This document shows positions 5,915 to 8,016 of a stretch of 8,016 nucleotides of DNA, one piece after another (positions within the stretch are counted from its first letter, which is position 1; each line of letters opens with the position of its first letter). Source of the DNA: Pseudomonadota bacterium (lineage in GTDB: Bacteria; Pseudomonadota; Alphaproteobacteria; Rhizobiales; Methyloligellaceae); NCBI GenBank assembly GCA_022567275.1, contig JADFHH010000062.1:1-8016 (forward strand), given 5' to 3'. A program made the translations under genes and the position numbers. Below the pieces are notes generated by a model. That model had not been told where the DNA came from and did not search any database. It saw only the letters and a list, made by a program, of their open reading frames with translations.

Positions 5915-5945
5915 CCATATAAGTGGCTGCTCCCTAAGAAAATAA

Positions 5946-5962
5946 GGGGCTGTCCTAGATAA
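5946..5962 (+). repeat. Left terminal inverted repeat of the IS
   Basis: GGGGCTGTCCTAGATAA matches the reverse complement of 6638-6654 at all 17 positions. Confidence 0.95.
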
Positions 5963-5980
5963 CCAAGAAAGGTTATCACT

Positions 5981-6637
5981 ATGGACATGCGAAAAAGCCG
6001 TTTAAGCACATACAAACAAGACCGATTAATTGAACATTTTGTGTCTGGATCAACGGCCCGTACAGCGGCAAAGTTAATCAACGTGAATAAAACAACAGCT
6101 GCCTATTATTTTCACCGCCTACGAGAAATTATTGCGCTTGAAATAGAAAACGAGACACTGCTTTCAGGGGAGTTTGAAGTCGATGAAAGCTATTTTGGTG
6201 GCACGCGCAAGGGTAAACGCGGACGTGGTGCGGCGGGAAAAGTTCCAGTCTTCGGAATACTCAAACGTGGCGGCAGAGTTTACACACAGATCATCCCTGA
6301 TGCCAAAAGCAAAACACTAATGCCGATCATTAGGGAGAAAATCCAGCCCGATAGCATCGTGTATTCTGATTGTTGGCGGGGCTATAATGTGCTGGATGTT
6401 TCCGAGTTCAAACACTACCGGATCAACCACTCAAAATTGTTTGCAAATAAGCAGAATCATATCAACGGAATCGAGAATTTTTGGAACCAAGCCAAGCGTC
6501 ACATGAGAAAATTTAATGGTATTCCTGCCGAGCATTTCCCCCTATTCTTAAAGGAGTGCGAATGGCGATTTAACAACAGTGACCCAGTAAATCAGTTAGC
6601 GCAGTTAAGACAATGGGTTAAACAACATATGGGCTAA
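5981..6637 (+). CDS. IS1595-family transposase (ISXO2-like DDE domain)
   Basis: This 218-aa protein catalyses cut-and-paste or copy-type movement of its element. An N-terminal helix-turn-helix (about residues 20-45, with STARTAAKLINVNKTTAAYY) binds the ends. The ISXO2-like catalytic core follows, with Asp68 in VDESYFGG, Asp130 in YSDCWRGY, and N162/E165 in HINGIENFW as the third acidic-or-amide position; IS1595 members vary between DDE and DDN here. The basic QAKRH segment follows. The C-terminus has the typical KECEWRFNN block. No frameshift or stop interrupts it, so the element may still be mobile. Its AAGAAAGG ribosome binding site is at 5964-5971. Codon use is more AT-rich than that of the dsbA genes. 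Confidence 0.95.
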   Translation: MDMRKSRLSTYKQDRLIEHFVSGSTARTAAKLINVNKTTAAYYFHRLREIIALEIENETLLSGEFEVDESYFGGTRKGKRGRGAAGKVPVFGILKRGGRVYTQIIPDAKSKTLMPIIREKIQPDSIVYSDCWRGYNVLDVSEFKHYRINHSKLFANKQNHINGIENFWNQAKRHMRKFNGIPAEHFPLFLKECEWRFNNSDPVNQLAQLRQWVKQHMG

Positions 6638-6654
6638 TTATCTAGGACAGCCCC
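6638..6654 (-). repeat. Right terminal inverted repeat of the IS
   Basis: TTATCTAGGACAGCCCC is the exact inverted partner of 5946-5962. It begins immediately after the transposase stop codon. Confidence 0.95.
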
Positions 6655-6772
6655 TTTTATTAAACACCGAAACTATGTATAAACAAGCGGCGTGATTGGC
6701 CAGCACTCTTTTTACTTCGGGGTCATGGAGTGCCGCCGCGATATTAAATTCTGCTCCGTGAGTAACTGACAT
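6638..6772 (-). pseudogene. 5' remnant of an unknown gene truncated by the IS
   Basis: A minus-strand frame opens with ATG at 6772 and reads MSVTHGAEFNIAAALHDPEV and on for 38-39 host-derived residues. It then enters the IS end and stops at a TAA inside the right inverted repeat (44 residues in all). An AGGG at suitable distance before the ATG could serve as ribosome binding site. A near-consensus promoter lies just upstream (6806-6835), which argues that this was a real gene. The sequence on the other side of the IS does not continue the frame, so the 3' part is lost. I do not recognise the family. A short natural peptide is possible but less likely. Confidence 0.5.
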
Positions 6773-6805
6773 TGTGCACCCTAATTTGTTTGTTTCTCAA
6801 CATTT

Positions 6806-6835
6806 ATTATAGTTGTTTATCAAGTATTATGTCAA
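6806..6835 (-). promoter_or_regulatory. Near-consensus sigma-70-type promoter
   Basis: TTGACA (6835-6830) and TATAAT (6811-6806) are both perfect consensus hexamers, 18 bases apart, on the minus strand. The predicted transcript starts near 6799 and leads into the ATG at 6772. It begins just after the 100-aa gene (stop 6850-6848) and would now read into the IS in antisense to the transposase. Confidence 0.75.
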
Positions 6836-6847
6836 TTTTTGGGTGTA

Positions 6848-7150
6848 TTAGGCGGGTTCTTTTGACCGGGTCGGAATCGCCTCGATTTCCTTGCCTATTT
6901 CTTTTGTTGCCTTGCGAAGCTCGTAGCTTGAAGCTATCGGGAACGAATCCTCGACGGAGCCAGAGCCAAATTCTAAGTCAGGGTCCAGAAAGATGGGTGG
7001 AAGAATGTCCACATATTTATCGACGCTCTTATACGGCGATCGTGCCTCATATTCTCTGCTCCACGAGTCGCCACACGTCTTACTGCTAGCCGTAGACGAC
7101 GGGGAGCTTCGAGTAGGCAGTACGGGAGGACTAAATTGCGGCATCGGCAT
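6848..7150 (-). CDS. Hypothetical 100-aa protein downstream of a cysteine desulfurase fragment
   Basis: I do not recognise this protein. Its first ~27 residues are rich in Ser, Pro and Thr (SPPVLPTRSSPSSTASS). The middle has an aromatic/acidic stretch (YKSVDKYVDILPPIFLDPDLEF), and the C-terminus is charged and probably helical (SYELRKATKEIGKEIEAI). There is a single cysteine near residue 26, no signal peptide and no membrane segment. Translation is well supported: AAGGAG (7165-7160) lies nine bases before the ATG, inside the end of the desulfurase frame, whose TGA sits three bases upstream of this ATG. That arrangement indicates an operon with the desulfurase, so a role in sulfur transfer or in the same accessory system is possible but unproven. 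Confidence 0.62.
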   Translation of the reverse strand: MPMPQFSPPVLPTRSSPSSTASSKTCGDSWSREYEARSPYKSVDKYVDILPPIFLDPDLEFGSGSVEDSFPIASSYELRKATKEIGKEIEAIPTRSKEPA

Positions 7151-7153
7151 AGC

Positions 7154-7495
7154 TCAAATCTCCTTGTCCCGCAGCATTGCGACTACTTCTTTTAGTGCCG
7201 CTGCTGCTGTTCTGATTTTCTCTTCAGTTGTACGTGAACCGAACGAGAATCGAACAGCTCCAGAAACGATGGCTTCGTTGGTTCCGATTGCCTCGAGCAC
7301 ATGGCTCTTAGCTCCCGACTTGGCGCAGGCCGACGTTCTCGATACGCAGATTTCCCGCTTACCAAGTTCGTCGCGGATTCGTCCAGAATCCGCACCGTAA
7401 AAACAAATGTTGTTGATTGCCAGTGCCAAAGCAATTTTGAGCAATTTGAGGAAAATTAGAATATTGTCCAAAATTAATTTGACCTGGTAGCGCAA
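7154..7495 (-). pseudogene. C-terminal fragment of a cysteine desulfurase (IscS/NifS/DndA-like)
   Basis: From about 7420 to the stop this frame matches the C-terminal domain of class-V aminotransferase-type cysteine desulfurases. INNICFYGADSGRI aligns with the strand before the active loop. SRTSACAKSGAKSHVLEAIG is the loop with the catalytic cysteine (codon 7327-7325), and GAVRFSFGSRTTEEKI is the conserved end. The intact family has ~380-400 residues; only about 90 are present, without the PLP-binding lysine and cofactor domain, so it cannot work alone. The first ~25 codons (7495-7421) are AT-rich and unlike the family. They overlap another reading frame and probably lie across a recombination or assembly joint. 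Such enzymes supply sulfur for Fe-S clusters, tRNA thiolation or phosphorothioate DNA; which applies here cannot be told. Confidence 0.75.
7160..7165 (-). promoter_or_regulatory. Strong ribosome binding site for the 100-aa protein
   Basis: AAGGAG on the minus strand lies nine bases before the ATG at 7150 and inside the last codons of the desulfurase frame. It favours the first ATG over the one six bases later. Confidence 0.7.
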
Positions 7496-8016
7496 ATAAA
7501 CCTATTACTCGTTTTGTTTTAGATTCAGGAAGATTGTTAAAAATTTGTTGTCTGTTTGTTTGTTTTAAAATAAATTGGGCCATATTGCCAGGATGGTTCT
7601 CCAAAGTCTCATTGAAATAGTTCTCGTAATTGTTTCTATCATCTACACCTAATAATTTCTGAATGGAATAAGGGAAAAATTCAGCCAAGAAATTAATAAA
7701 GGATTTAATCCGCCCCTGATTTTTTTCATAATAGTAAAAATCAAATGTTGGTGGTAAATTATTTAACATTTTTCTGCTTCGGCCAATCAGTTTATCTTTC
7801 GTAAGCTTAATCTTAAAAGGCTCTATAAGACATTCAACATTTGCCATGTCAGTTACAAAAAAGAGCATTCTCAGCTGTTCATTTTTCTTTTCACTGGAAT
7901 AATTAAAAAATGTATCAATCATTGTAGCCATTTTCCAGTTGGTTTGCTGTTGTGTAAAGCCTTGTTCCAGAAAATTCTTATGTTTTTTTACAAGCCTATC
8001 AATGAGATCTACAACG
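7359..8016 (-). CDS. AT-rich hypothetical gene, 5' end beyond the window, 3' end chimeric
   Basis: The frame is open from the right window edge (first full codon at 8015-8013) to a stop at 7359, about 218 residues. An internal ATG at 7931 is probably not the start, since the frame is open before it. The protein is rich in Asn, Lys, Phe, Gln and Ile, soluble, with no signal peptide or membrane span. Parts such as FFPYSIQKLLGVDDRNNYENYF look like a real alpha-helical protein. I do not recognise the family. Up to about 7440 the codon use is consistently AT-rich; the last ~26 codons (from about 7436) read out of frame through the desulfurase gene, so the true C-terminus is missing. The origin looks unlike the GC-rich left part of the window. 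Confidence 0.55.
   Translation of the reverse strand, partial: VVDLIDRLVKKHKNFLEQGFTQQQTNWKMATMIDTFFNYSSEKKNEQLRMLFFVTDMANVECLIEPFKIKLTKDKLIGRSRKMLNNLPPTFDFYYYEKNQGRIKSFINFLAEFFPYSIQKLLGVDDRNNYENYFNETLENHPGNMAQFILKQTNRQQIFNNLPESKTKRVIGLFALPGQINFGQYSNFPQIAQNCFGTGNQQHLFLRCGFWTNPRRTW

Larger units (their letters stand above)
5946..6654 (+). mobile_element. Complete IS1595-family (IS1016-like) insertion sequence
   Basis: The 709-bp element is bounded by perfect 17-bp inverted repeats and contains one intact transposase gene; the stop codon directly abuts the right repeat. Size and transposase match the IS1016 group. IS1595-family elements usually make 8-bp target duplications, but the flanking octamers (GAAAATAA left, TTTTATTA right) do not match. 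This suggests a deletion or recombination next to the element after insertion. The element lies upstream of the RelE-type module and cuts off a minus-strand reading frame on its right. Confidence 0.92.

Noticed and set aside
6772..7400. Plus-strand frames opposite the 100-aa gene and desulfurase fragment
   Set aside because: The minus strand has the recognisable desulfurase motif, the AAGGAG site and stop/start coupling; the plus frames show no family features.
7548..7568. Short TTTG-type repetition as a possible repeat array
   Set aside because: Only a few imperfect 4-base units in AT-rich coding DNA; no CRISPR-like spacing or further copies.

Overview
The window looks like an alphaproteobacterial chromosome segment. 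It starts with the tail of rnhB followed by ccrM, the GANTC adenine methyltransferase of the alphaproteobacterial cell cycle. A possible CtrA-type box sits ahead of ccrM. Next come mutY, a DUF721 (DciA-like) gene and DsbA-type thiol oxidoreductases, a neighbourhood I recall from Caulobacter-like and rhizobial genomes. The family-level taxon cannot be fixed from this sequence. The first ~5.2 kb are GC-rich; composition becomes more AT-rich to the right and is strongly AT-rich beyond about 7430.

Core region (1-5230). The last 32 codons of rnhB (1-99) run into ccrM (175-1266, +). The intervening DNA carries a CtrA-like box, one GANTC site and a GC-rich stem-loop. Converging on ccrM is a minus-strand, HigBA-like toxin-antitoxin (TA) pair (toxin 2001-1645, antitoxin 1652-1368), with a palindromic operator inside its promoter. 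mutY (3140-2034, -) is divergent from the DUF721 gene (3184-3690, +). Two DsbA-like genes follow: one with a Tat-type signal peptide and CPHC (3833-4522, GTG start), one with a Tat-like lipoprotein signal and CPIC (4562-5230, TTG start). The base-excision enzyme MutY and the post-replicative methylase CcrM serve genome upkeep and cell-cycle control; the Dsb pair serves envelope thiol oxidation.

Accessory region (5260-8016). A second minus-strand TA pair (RelE/ParE-like toxin 5880-5629, XRE antitoxin 5619-5260) is followed by a complete IS1595-family (IS1016-like) insertion sequence (5946-6654) with perfect 17-bp terminal inverted repeats. The IS truncates a minus-strand reading frame that has its own near-consensus promoter (6806-6835). 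Further right, all on the minus strand, are a 100-aa protein of unknown function with a strong ribosome binding site (7150-6848), directly preceded by the 3' end of a cysteine desulfurase gene that lacks its PLP-binding part, and then an unrelated AT-rich reading frame that runs off the window. The desulfurase fragment and the AT-rich frame meet out of frame near 7420-7440, which suggests a recombination joint, or an assembly joint, in an island of acquired DNA.

No complete new defence or metabolic system is visible. The most notable items are the possible CtrA/GANTC circuit at ccrM, the leaderless-looking, operator-embedded promoters of both TA modules, the Tat-lipoprotein DsbA paralogue, and the chimeric desulfurase/100-aa gene segment.
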